Origin: Pelomonas cellulosilytica
GTDB taxonomy: Bacteria; Pseudomonadota; Gammaproteobacteria; Burkholderiales; Burkholderiaceae_C
Direction of reading: 5' to 3'
Assembly: GCF_021353265.1 (NCBI RefSeq)
Contig: NZ_JAJTWU010000002.1
Location: 744,001-808,000, forward strand
Length of the DNA: 64,000 nt
Shown: positions 1-8,159 of the stretch, one piece after another
Layout: every line of letters begins with the position of its first letter
How positions within the stretch are numbered: position 1 is the stretch's first letter
Program-made: the position numbers and the translations under genes
The notes under the pieces: generated by a model
Seen by the model: only the letters and a program-made list of their open reading frames with translations
What the model was told of the DNA's origin: nothing
Databases searched by the model: none

Positions 1-1290
1 CGGGTAGTAGTAGACCTTTCGGTTGGCGCAAAACCTCAACCCCTTGCTGACACAGACGCATTCCAGACTGCGTCGTGCGAGCTCCTTGGCGATGTCGCGG
101 GTCCTTCGGCCATCCTTCTCCGGCACTTCCTTCCACAGCAGCTGCCCGCGACCGTCGAGCTTGATGTGATCTGGCGGAGGAAGGAAGGACGCGAATCTAT
201 GGGAGGTGACCTTGGCGCAAGGCCAAAGTTGTCGCCACTCAATGAGCTGTTCAGCGCTGGGTTCCGCTCGGACCTCTACGATGAACATCACATCGGGCAG
301 CTCAAGCGGAAACACATTCGCGAATACCGGCTCCGGCGTCGCTACTGTCACTCGCACCGGCAGGTAGTCTCCCAGAGCGATGCTCCTGCCGCGCGCAGCA
401 TCCAGCGAAGGCTCTATGCCTCGTGTGGACAGCCGGGCCAGAACACCGCGCAGTCCCGTCATCCAGGACTCCCCGAACTCGGCCGTAGTGAGATCGCTGA
501 GCCGAGAGGGGAGTCGAGTGCCGCGGACCAGTCCGGCGCTGCAAGGTGTAACTAGATCTAGCGTGCTCCCGGCGACGACGCAGCGCTCTCTCAGCAGCTC
601 GTCAGACAGTCCAGCAGGTGAGAGTATTGGGATGTACTGCTGTGCCCGTGTCTCAAGTAGTAGTCGGATCGATGCATCGGCGTTCTCCCCGACAAGCGGT
701 GCAGTTCCTCGGCACCACGTTGAGAAGCCCGCAAGGGTGAGCCGGCGGGCCAGCCAGGTTGCCAAGGCGTGATCGTCGTCGACGTGGTCGATGATCAGGA
801 GATCTCGCGACTCCAGGACAACTTCACCTCCTCTTTGTGGAAAGAAGCTGGGCGTAAAAATGCTGGGGTGTCGGCTGACAAGGTGGCGCTGTGGACCAAC
901 CAGCCGGACGCGCAGCCGCTCGAGATCGAAGAGGTCGAGACGCCACCCGAACTCGTCTGCAACCATCGACTGTGCCCAGTCCTTCTCTGCTGCAGACAGG
1001 GACACCGTACACACGAAGACCAAGACGTCAAACTGATGTTGCATCGCCCGCAAGCGAGAGCAGTCCCGCTTGAGCTTGGTGCGCCAATCCTCTCTGACCG
1101 TGTACGCGAAGACAAAGCCAAGTCCGTCTGTAGGCGTTCGCATGACCGCGTCGCGGCCACCATCACCTGTTCCTCCCAAGGGATCGATCCCCGGGTAGCC
1201 GGCACCTGCCAGAAGCGCCGAGCAGAGCCGTTCAAAGTCGCGGTAGTCAGTCAGCCGCTCAAGGCAGTATGTGATCTTGTCAGCAGACAT
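1..1290 (-). CDS. Restriction-endonuclease-like/TIR-like fusion protein (3' end outside window)
   Basis: An open frame of 430 codons runs from ATG at 1290 to the window edge with no stop. Residues 15-75 read DYRDFERLCSALL, then GTGDGGRDAV and FAYTVREDWRTKL, which resembles the PD-(D/E)xK endonuclease-like domain at the N-terminus of many defence proteins. The usual QxK/ExK motif is not evident. From about residue 162 (DLLIIDHVDDDHALATWLA, GFSTW, YIPILSPAGLSDE) the sequence has the beta-alpha pattern of a TIR-2-like domain, with a Glu in LLLETRA that could be catalytic. The remainder (residues ~290-430) is not recognised. The gene follows gajA-gajB on the same strand, 112 bases after the gajB stop, so it may be a third component or a neighbouring defence gene. 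No strong ribosome-binding site was seen. The domain calls come from motif reading only. Confidence 0.72.
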   Translation of the reverse strand, partial: MSADKITYCLERLTDYRDFERLCSALLAGAGYPGIDPLGGTGDGGRDAVMRTPTDGLGFVFAYTVREDWRTKLKRDCSRLRAMQHQFDVLVFVCTVSLSAAEKDWAQSMVADEFGWRLDLFDLERLRVRLVGPQRHLVSRHPSIFTPSFFPQRGGEVVLESRDLLIIDHVDDDHALATWLARRLTLAGFSTWCRGTAPLVGENADASIRLLLETRAQQYIPILSPAGLSDELLRERCVVAGSTLDLVTPCSAGLVRGTRLPSRLSDLTTAEFGESWMTGLRGVLARLSTRGIEPSLDAARGRSIALGDYLPVRVTVATPEPVFANVFPLELPDVMFIVEVRAEPSAEQLIEWRQLWPCAKVTSHRFASFLPPPDHIKLDGRGQLLWKEVPEKDGRRTRDIAKELARRSLECVCVSKGLRFCANRKVYYYP

Positions 1291-1402
1291 TCTGTCGATC
1301 GCTCGGTCTAGTTTCTTTTGTTACTGGCTTGATCAATGACCTTCGACCAGCTGGACCTGGCAGCGGCTCAAACAAGGCTCGGCGCTTCATGCCATCTTTC
1401 GA

Positions 1403-3217
1403 TCAGCTGGGGTCGTAGTCGAATTCACATGCAATCAGAGCTCTTGTCGGGCGATAGACGTCCCTAGTGCCGCGTGCCCGGCCGCCCTCGGAGAAAAGGT
1501 ACAAATGCTTGCGAGCTCTGGAGCCAACGACATACAGCAACTTGCGAGCGCTGGATTCGCCGTCAGCGTCGTTGAAATGCGGCACCATCCCTTCCAGCAA
1601 GGCGTATCCGATCACGACGTCGAATTCCGCGCCCTTGACGCCATGGATGGTCGACACAGTGATGCCTGCGCGAGGCTGGAAGGCACGCTTGAAGAAAGCC
1701 AGTTCCCCGATGCCTTCAACGCCGTCATTTCGCAGTCGTTGGATTCGGGCCCGCGACGCGTCGAAGAAGTCGTCGTGCGCACTCATCAGCCCATCAAAGG
1801 CACAGTACGGAATAGCAAGCCGCGCAAAGACTTCATCGAAGAATGCCTGTAGGTAGTTCAAGCCGTCAGCGTCATCGACCTGGATCAAGTTGAACTCGCG
1901 CAGCAATTGTTTGCGGCTCAAGGCTGAGACATCGATGCCAGCCTCCTTCAGTCCCGCCAATACTTCGCCCGCCCACCGGAGGCGGCGCACATAGAGCTGT
2001 GGAGAGGGCTCCGTCAGAGCCAAGCGTGCGGCCTTGTACCAAAAGTTCTCAATATCGCGAGCAAATGGCACGATGCCTGGACCATTGAACTGAGAGTCCG
2101 GCATCCGAACGATCAACGCTCGGGTCATAGCAGACAGGTGCGTCCACTGCGGCGCAACGACACAGATCTCGTCAGGCCGGATCCCATGCTCTTCGACGCT
2201 CCGTCGGATCAGTCGCACGATGTCGTCAGCGAGGTCGGCCTTGTCAATGCGCCGGTTGTATGTGATCTGGCTTGGAAAATCGCGGTCCTTGCCAGCAGCG
2301 ATGATCGTCGTGCCGTGAACGTTGAAGTTCTCGAAAAATTCAACTATTCGTTCGGACGAGCGATAGTTCCGCGAAAGTGCCCGAGGCTCGATAGGGATGC
2401 CTGACTTTGCGGTCAGCTCGCCAAGGTCAATCGCATAGCCTCCAAGGGATCCAAAGATGGCTTGGTTGGGATCTCCGACCATGAAGAGCCTTGTGGCACC
2501 CGCCCCGGCGCGCAGTATCGACGCCAGGATTTCGTACTGAATCTCCTTCGTGTCCTGATACTCGTCCACCAGCACGATTGGGAACAAGTTGGATAGAAGC
2601 TGACTGATGGATGGCTGGGATTGGATAAGCTGATCGGCGTACTTCAGGATCATCTCGAAGTCGATCAGTTTGCGCTCTGACAGGATCTGGAAGTAGCGAG
2701 CAAGCACCGCTTCAATGTAGCGATGCTTCCCTGCGTCGCTGCAGCCAAGGAAGTAGCCTCCCCTTGTGACGTAATAGTCGCAGTCCCAGAACGTGACACG
2801 CTGTGCCCGGTAGGGTTCGCAGAGCTCCTCGAGCAACTTCTCGCGTTCATGCAGATCGAGGATGCCGTATCCGCCTGCCAGGTCGGGCTCATAGATGCCA
2901 TATGGCTTCAGGATCCACTCGAGGCAGAAAGCGTGAATCGTGCCGATCCACAGCTGGGTCGTGTCTACTCCCAGCGCTTCGATCCGATCATGAATTTCAT
3001 CGGCCGCTCGATTGGTGTAGGTGATAGCTACGACGAATTGGCGCGCAGATGTGAGGCGAGATAGTTCATGCGCAATCTTGTAGGTCAGCGTACGCGTCTT
3101 GCCGCTTCCTGGACAGGCGACGAGGAACTGACTGCCTTCGAAGCGAACCGCTTCGTCCTGTTCCTGGTTCAGTTCGCGGTCGGTCCAAGTGAACATCGCT
3201 GTGCGCCGTCCATTCAA
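1403..3217 (-). CDS. gajB: Gabija-type UvrD-like helicase GajB
   Basis: The 604-aa product is a superfamily 1 helicase. Visible motifs are Walker A ACPGSGKT (residues ~34-41), motif II LVDEYQDT, GDPNQAIFG, SRNYRSSERIVEF, STIHGVKGAEFDVV (motif V) and a late KLLYVVGSRA (motif VI-like). The TTG at 3217 overlaps the gajA stop by four bases (TTGA), suggesting translational coupling; an in-frame ATG at 3196 is the alternative start. In Gabija, GajB is activated by nucleic-acid ends and works with GajA against phage DNA. The pairing of an OLD nuclease followed directly by a UvrD helicase is the signature used for this call. A housekeeping UvrD/PcrA is unlikely: it would be about 700 aa or more and not coupled to an OLD gene. 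Confidence 0.85.
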   Translation of the reverse strand: MNGRRTAMFTWTDRELNQEQDEAVRFEGSQFLVACPGSGKTRTLTYKIAHELSRLTSARQFVVAITYTNRAADEIHDRIEALGVDTTQLWIGTIHAFCLEWILKPYGIYEPDLAGGYGILDLHEREKLLEELCEPYRAQRVTFWDCDYYVTRGGYFLGCSDAGKHRYIEAVLARYFQILSERKLIDFEMILKYADQLIQSQPSISQLLSNLFPIVLVDEYQDTKEIQYEILASILRAGAGATRLFMVGDPNQAIFGSLGGYAIDLGELTAKSGIPIEPRALSRNYRSSERIVEFFENFNVHGTTIIAAGKDRDFPSQITYNRRIDKADLADDIVRLIRRSVEEHGIRPDEICVVAPQWTHLSAMTRALIVRMPDSQFNGPGIVPFARDIENFWYKAARLALTEPSPQLYVRRLRWAGEVLAGLKEAGIDVSALSRKQLLREFNLIQVDDADGLNYLQAFFDEVFARLAIPYCAFDGLMSAHDDFFDASRARIQRLRNDGVEGIGELAFFKRAFQPRAGITVSTIHGVKGAEFDVVIGYALLEGMVPHFNDADGESSARKLLYVVGSRARKHLYLFSEGGRARGTRDVYRPTRALIACEFDYDPS

Positions 3218-5346
3218 GTCACATTTGCGAGATGACGATGCACCTGATCGCCCGGTAACGCAGCGAGCATCGCAGTCTTCAGGTCTGCCAGGGGCACCGC
3301 TCCGTCGAGGTAGAGCTGCATATCGATCCGAGCCGCGTCAAGTGCAGCTTGCGTGATCGATCCAGCTTCTTGGGCCTTGGCCAATCGGTAGCTGAAGATG
3401 TTTGAGAAGAGCTCTTTGGAAAGCTCCGGCCGGGCAAAGAAGATCGCCTCGGCGATGTAGGCAGGCAGGATCGTGTCGTGTTCGATCTTGGCACCAAGCA
3501 TGATGGCAAACCAACCTTTACCCTGGTTGGCGGCCATCGTCAGCACTCGCCGGCCGTACCGAGACTTGTCCCCTGATGAAATGTCGGCATGCGCATCCGC
3601 GATGGTTGGCGGGTCGACATAGACCTGGGTCACAAGAGCTTCGACGAGGGCTTCGTTTCCCGCCTCGACGAAGTCGACCTCAAAGGTGTGGGCCGCGTAT
3701 TTCGCCGATAGCCACGGATTTCCTGCGACAAATGTGTTCAGAGCGATCTGTCGCGCGGCACCCTTCGCGTCTGAAGCTGCGCACTTGGCCTTAAAGGCCG
3801 CGAGTCTTGCGGGCTCCCCTGGAACCGGATTGGTGTCGAGGATCGCTGCATCGCGGTCGGTGATGATGGCGCAACGCTTGCGAATTCGGCTTTCGTGGAA
3901 CAGCACCGCAACGTTTTGGAAGCCGGTGCTCCGGACATTGACCAGGCTGATCCCGAGCTCGTCGAGGCTGAGGCCAAAGACCTTCCTGAACAGCAGCGGT
4001 ACGAGGATCTCCTCTGCGTCACCTTCGACCAGCACCACGCTTTTGGCAAAGAGAAGATTGCTCCGAACGGCGTCGAGATACCGCTGCACGGTGCCGACCG
4101 TTTCGTCGTCGAGACCAGTCGCCGGTTGGTAAGCCTCGCAAGCCGTGCCTCGACGTCCTAGGACGTTGATGCTCTTGACGTTGCTCACCTCAGAAATCTG
4201 TGGCGAATGCGTCGAGTAGATGATCTGCGTGTCTTCGTACGTGATGCGATCGAAAAGAGTTTTCTGAATGTGCGTGTGAATGTGCGCCTCGGGCTCCTCC
4301 ACCACCAAGAAGTTCGCGATCGACTGATTTGCCCGTTGGTACTGAAATTCAAGCAACTTCAACGTCAGGAAGATCAAGTTCGCACCGCCGAGGCTCAGTT
4401 CGTGGATAGCGCCTTCGTAGGCATCAGCGGACTCACCGACGAAAAGCTTCAGCGATTGAAAGAGCTTGTCAGCCTCCTCCGGAAGATCTGACCGAATCGA
4501 CAGCGAGTGCGGCGAGTAGGTCTCACCGGCAGCTGCCTTGATCGTTCCGCGAATGTCTGATCGAACGTCCTGAACGTCGTTCAGAGCGACGATCGAGTCA
4601 TTGAGTTGCTGCACCTGCGCAACGATGGGCGCCATAGCTGCTGCCGAGATCTCACCGCTCTTGCTCTTGAGTAGAGCAAGCAATGGGTTGGTGCGGTTGT
4701 TGTGAAACTCTGCCACCACGTCCCTCAACGCCTGGACGTATGTAAACGACACTTCGTTGGCGATGGATAGGAAGTTGGGCAGCCGAGAACCGACTCGAGG
4801 GTCATCAACTTCATCGCCAAAGACGCAGAGGTCGAAGTCGCCAACAATCTCGCGATACACCGCCGGGTCGGAGAAGTCGGCGGTGCTTCGCCCAGTGATC
4901 ACTGTCTCGTAGTCAGTGATCTGGATATCGTTGCGAAGCGCGTCAAGCGCTGCGTTGTCGAAGTCGTCGAGCGCAGCCAACCTCAAACGAACGTCTTTCT
5001 TCGGGCGGAAGATGAGGTTATAGGTTGCCCTTGCTACGGCAGGCAGCACACCCGTGCCGTGGAGGAACAGCGCCTGGACTGCCTCATCTGCACTGATCTC
5101 GCAAAACTCTATGCTGATAACGATCCAGTGGCCTCTCCAGTCGCCTAGCCCGCGGTGGAAGTCGCTCTCATCAAGTCGAAAGGCGGATCTGCTCATCGAG
5201 TCGTCTAGCAGCAGACGAAGCGCGCGAAACAGGTTGGTCTTGCCAGATCCGTTCTCGCCGATGATGGTGTTGACGCCTTTGGTGAAGGTCAGCTTCGCAC
5301 CGGGGAAGTTTCGGTAGTTGACGAGCGTGAGTTGGGAGATGTGCAT
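3214..5346 (-). CDS. gajA: Gabija-type OLD-family ATPase/TOPRIM endonuclease GajA
   Basis: The 710-aa product starts with an ABC-type ATPase: Walker A GENGSGKT at residues 30-37, signature-like LSLGGANLIFLTLKLLEF, Walker B FLVVEEPEAH (~350) and switch histidine YSTHSPQIS. A TOPRIM nuclease domain follows, with the glutamate in VLVEGDAEEI (~443) and the acidic pair in TDRDAAI (~497). It is longer than the roughly 580-aa GajA of the type system, with about 130 extra residues after the TOPRIM core. In Gabija, GajA forms a nicking nuclease complex with GajB, inhibited by nucleotides. The gene is first in a minus-strand operon with gajB. A class 1 OLD protein is the alternative but would lack the coupled helicase. 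Confidence 0.87.
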   Translation of the reverse strand: MHISQLTLVNYRNFPGAKLTFTKGVNTIIGENGSGKTNLFRALRLLLDDSMSRSAFRLDESDFHRGLGDWRGHWIVISIEFCEISADEAVQALFLHGTGVLPAVARATYNLIFRPKKDVRLRLAALDDFDNAALDALRNDIQITDYETVITGRSTADFSDPAVYREIVGDFDLCVFGDEVDDPRVGSRLPNFLSIANEVSFTYVQALRDVVAEFHNNRTNPLLALLKSKSGEISAAAMAPIVAQVQQLNDSIVALNDVQDVRSDIRGTIKAAAGETYSPHSLSIRSDLPEEADKLFQSLKLFVGESADAYEGAIHELSLGGANLIFLTLKLLEFQYQRANQSIANFLVVEEPEAHIHTHIQKTLFDRITYEDTQIIYSTHSPQISEVSNVKSINVLGRRGTACEAYQPATGLDDETVGTVQRYLDAVRSNLLFAKSVVLVEGDAEEILVPLLFRKVFGLSLDELGISLVNVRSTGFQNVAVLFHESRIRKRCAIITDRDAAILDTNPVPGEPARLAAFKAKCAASDAKGAARQIALNTFVAGNPWLSAKYAAHTFEVDFVEAGNEALVEALVTQVYVDPPTIADAHADISSGDKSRYGRRVLTMAANQGKGWFAIMLGAKIEHDTILPAYIAEAIFFARPELSKELFSNIFSYRLAKAQEAGSITQAALDAARIDMQLYLDGAVPLADLKTAMLAALPGDQVHRHLANVT

Positions 5347-5885
5347 GCTGGGTAGTTGGTCGGTTTGCTCGCGCCAGAGCGAGAAGGCAGGCTACCTATT
5401 TGGCACATATGCCGCGAGGGGCAGCCAAGCGCTGGCTTGGCAGCGCCGCTGACCGCGTCGCTTCGTCCGAGCACTGCATCGCCGCGCTGTTGACGAGCCC
5501 AGCAGTAGAGCCATGTGGCCGTATTAGACACAGCGCAAACCCGGTAGCCTCAACGTGGTCAGCTCGGTATGCAGGCTAGTGTTTGAGGGCGGCCCAGCGC
5601 GCGTCGTTCAGTTGCCTGCGCGAGCAAACTGACGAGCCATGGGCCAACGCCGCCGCGCTTGTTACGCACAGCTCCACCCAGATCTACGATTTCGTGAACT
5701 CGCACATCGTTCTCCCTGCTTTGCTTGTAACAGTATCTTACTGCTCAGTCCTGCCGACCATACTAACGACGCTTCCGCTGCAATGGCGCTGAGTCCTTGA
5801 TCGACTCGGTCCCGCAGGGATTACTGGTATCTGACTGCGGAAGCAACGTGGACGAAGAACGCGCTCAAGACTTGGTCCCACGAGT
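5347..5885. other. Intergenic region upstream of gajA
   Basis: No convincing gene is seen in these 539 bases. Short open frames on both strands have no recognisable content. The part next to 5346 should hold the gajA promoter. The far end abuts transposase debris. Confidence 0.5.
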
Positions 5886-6106
5886 AAGAACAGCGCCACG
5901 AGCTGCGCGCCGGCTACACGCGGCCGGCGAAGTTTTCGTAGGCGGAGAAGCAACGCGCTGTCGAGCACTACCTTGAGCACGGCCAGTTCATCGCGGCGAC
6001 CATCAAGGCGCTGAGCTATCCCTGCCGGGCTTTGCTGTCTGCGTGGCTGCAAGAGATTCATCCGCAGCGCACGCGCGTCGTCGTGCGTCGAGGCAAGGCC
6101 GTTTAG
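5886..6106 (+). pseudogene. Transposase N-terminal fragment with in-frame stop
   Basis: The plus frame reads EQRHELRAGYTRPAKFS, stop, then AEKQRAVEHYLEHGQF, AATIKALSYPCRALLSAW and QEIHPQRTRVVVRRGKA before another stop. The helix-turn-helix style with a GYP-type turn resembles the N-terminus of IS150/IS3-group OrfA proteins. A TAG interrupts the frame and no catalytic part follows. It butts directly against the oppositely oriented IS3 orfB fragment, so one element probably inserted into or recombined with the other. Confidence 0.5.
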
Positions 6107-6394
6107 GCCTTGCTGACGCATCAACCGCTCGGCGGTGCAACGAGCCACCGCCACGCCTTCGCGGTTGAGCTGACGCCAGACCTTGTCGGCACCGTAGACC
6201 TGCATGTTGGCCTGCCACACGCGCTGGACCTGAGGCACCAGGCTTGCGTCGCGCTGCGCGCGAGGCGAGCACAACGCCGGGTTGCGCTGACGGGCAGCAT
6301 GGCGCCAGTACTCCGACGGGGCGATCTGCATGACGCGACAGATCGACTCGACCCCGAACTGTTGGCGATGCTGGTCGACGAAGGCCTTCAGGAC
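6104..6394 (-). pseudogene. IS3-family transposase OrfB, N-terminal fragment
   Basis: The minus frame reads [20 protein letters not shown], then MQIAPSEYWRHAARQ, and later VWQANMQVYGADKVWRQLN and CTAERLMRQQGLNGL. This is the HTH_21 start of an IS3-family OrfB. The homology stops at about 6104, before the DDE catalytic core, where the frame runs into the unrelated fragment at 5886-6106. The piece slightly overlaps the end of orfA, as expected for IS3 programmed frameshifting. It cannot encode an active transposase. Confidence 0.75.
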
Positions 6395-6711
6395 TTGATG
6401 CGGCGGTCGAGCTCCGCCTGGGCGAAAAACGCGCTGGCCAGCTTCAGTATCTCGTTGGCCTTGCGCAGCTCACGCACCTCGCGCTCGAGTTCCTTTACGC
6501 GCTGGGCTTCGCTGGTCGTCACGCCCTCGCGCACGCCCGCATCGACCTCTGCTCGCTTGACCCATTCGTTCAGCGTCTGCGGCACGCAGCCAATCTTGGG
6601 CGCGATGGACTCGATGGCCGCCCACAGCGACGGATATTCCCCTCGGTGCTCCTGCACCATCCTCACCGCGCGCTCACGCACCTCGGGCGAGAACTTGTTC
6701 GACTTGCTCAT
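6388..6711 (-). CDS. IS3-family transposase OrfA
   Basis: The 107-aa protein [19 protein letters not shown]... has the usual IS3 OrfA layout: an N-terminal HTH ([20 protein letters not shown]) and a C-terminal leucine-zipper-like helix ([20 protein letters not shown]). The gene is intact, but its partner orfB is truncated, so the element is immobile on its own. The sequence just upstream, at about 6740-6761, reads GGGGCGGTACA outward, which fits the conserved end of this IS3 subgroup. Confidence 0.85.
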   Translation of the reverse strand: MSKSNKFSPEVRERAVRMVQEHRGEYPSLWAAIESIAPKIGCVPQTLNEWVKRAEVDAGVREGVTTSEAQRVKELEREVRELRKANEILKLASAFFAQAELDRRIKS

Positions 6712-6770
6712 GGCTCAATCCTCTGAGAGTGTTGAGCCTCCTCGAAACCCGGGGCGGTACAAAGAGACGA

Positions 6771-7241
6771 TCAAGGACCAGACGTTCCCTGACGCCGCGC
6801 CGGGCCGGGCGGCTTGGAGCGCACGAAGAAGAAACCCAGCAACGTAGCAAGTAAACCCTGTAGCGGACCGAGGAAGACAGTGGATTGCTGAAGAGCCGCT
6901 AAACGCTCGCCAACAGGGGCTTCCCAGAACAGCACTGCGGTCACCAACAAAAGGTAGACACACGAGCATCCCATGGCGATGCCGTACAGCATGCTGACGT
7001 CGGATGTCACCTGCAGGCGTTGAGCATTGTTCTGGGCCTGCCCGTCAGCGATGAGAACGCCCACCATCAACCCGAGCGAGGGCAGGAGACTCTGGATAAA
7101 CCACCCCCAGGCCTCAGTGGAGTGGGATTGAAATCCTCCCTTCCCAATCGTCATGAAAGCGAAGATCACGGTCAGGCATCCGCTAACACTGAACCACAGA
7201 ATGCCGAGGCGCTTCTTGGCCTGGCTGTATTGGACTGGCAT
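6771..7241 (-). CDS. Small integral membrane protein of unknown function
   Basis: The 156-aa protein has about four hydrophobic segments: residues ~13-33 (LGILWFSVSGCLTVIFAFM), ~47-65, ~82-104 and ~118-138, ending in a basic tail. I do not recognise a family. The start at 7241 has TGAGG seven bases upstream. It lies nine bases after the lipoprotein gene on the same strand, so the two are probably cotranscribed and the products may act together at the envelope. The C-terminal tail ends next to an IS3 terminus and may not be the original one. Confidence 0.7.
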   Translation of the reverse strand: MPVQYSQAKKRLGILWFSVSGCLTVIFAFMTIGKGGFQSHSTEAWGWFIQSLLPSLGLMVGVLIADGQAQNNAQRLQVTSDVSMLYGIAMGCSCVYLLLVTAVLFWEAPVGERLAALQQSTVFLGPLQGLLATLLGFFFVRSKPPGPARRQGTSGP

Positions 7242-7250
7242 GGGCGAACC

Positions 7251-8003
7251 TCAGGCGAGTTTGAGAGGAGGCGAGAGGGAGGCGCCAAGCAGGTGGATCT
7301 GTACATCAGCGTGGGGTACCAATTTCCCTTCTTCCTCTGATTTCGCGTCAGCGGGCAACTCGAATTCATAGACGAGTACGAACAGGCGCATGCCTGGCGT
7401 CGCGGATCGCATGGCCAAGACGTTCGGCAGTGCGCCAAGTACGCCGTTCTTAAAGAGCGCCGCGAACTCGGCGAACTTCGGCGCCTCTTTTGCGGTGAAG
7501 ACGTCCTGGTCGGTGACCACAAACGTCATGAAGCGCGACCGCCGACTATTGCCCTTGAACATGATCCTCAGATACGTCAGGAACGTGCCGTCAAAATCAT
7601 TGGGGTCGACGCCTTTGTACCAGCGGTCCACCGACGGCTTGCAGTCTTTCTCGATGCGCTCGAACTGGGTGAGCATCGCGTAGCCGCCGGGGAAGGAGAA
7701 GTAGCGACGCTCCCCGTATTGCGCCCTGTTGAGGCAAGGTTTCAGGGCTTCGTCGATCGCGCCCAAGGTCAGCTTGTCACCCGCAGTCCTGGTGATGCCG
7801 GCCGACTGCAGTGACAACGCCGCAAAGGTCGACGGCAGCGGCACAGGTGTCGGAAAGCTGGGAACGTCCTTGAGGAGCCCCGTTTGCGTCGCGTCCTCTG
7901 GCGGCGTTTGCCTCATGCCCGTTTTGTCCAGGCAGCCAGAAAGAAACAGGCCCAGCAGCGCAAGCAGCCGTCGCCTCTTCGAGACAGTATCGACGTCGAC
8001 CAT
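7251..8003 (-). CDS. Putative lipoprotein of unknown function
   Basis: I chose the ATG at 8003 (a G-rich stretch precedes it) because it gives a classic lipoprotein signal: basic KRRRL, a hydrophobic LLALLGLFL and the lipobox LSGC, with the lipidated Cys near residue 24. The mature part of about 225 aa is soluble and not recognised. An upstream extension to 8102 in frame has no signal features and is probably untranslated. It is divergent from the secreted hydrolase-like gene at 8160 and upstream of the membrane-protein gene. The shared 157-base region between 8003 and 8160 should hold both promoters. Confidence 0.7.
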   Translation of the reverse strand: MVDVDTVSKRRRLLALLGLFLSGCLDKTGMRQTPPEDATQTGLLKDVPSFPTPVPLPSTFAALSLQSAGITRTAGDKLTLGAIDEALKPCLNRAQYGERRYFSFPGGYAMLTQFERIEKDCKPSVDRWYKGVDPNDFDGTFLTYLRIMFKGNSRRSRFMTFVVTDQDVFTAKEAPKFAEFAALFKNGVLGALPNVLAMRSATPGMRLFVLVYEFELPADAKSEEEGKLVPHADVQIHLLGASLSPPLKLA

Positions 8004-8159
8004 TTGCCCCCCAGACATCGGCTTGATCTGCGAATCATCGATGCTCCTTGCTGTCGCGACCTCATCATTCTTGCGGAGGCTCCTCGGGCAGCGCGGCAGC
8101 ATCGGTCGCTATTCTTGCTCTCAAACTACGCCTGCCTGCTCGGAAGAGCCTTGGTTCAA

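Larger units (their letters stand above)
6104..6761 (-). mobile_element. Truncated IS3-family element
   Basis: One end is recognisable at about 6761 (inward reading TGTACCGCCCCGGG, typical of an IS3 subgroup). It is followed by intact orfA and the first ~95 codons of orfB. The other end is missing. The intact end lies ten bases from the stop codon of the membrane-protein gene at 6771, so that gene's last residues could be affected by the insertion. Confidence 0.65.

Noticed and set aside
1403-3217. Housekeeping UvrD/PcrA helicase
   Set aside because: Length, the four-base overlap with an OLD nuclease gene and position fit GajB better.
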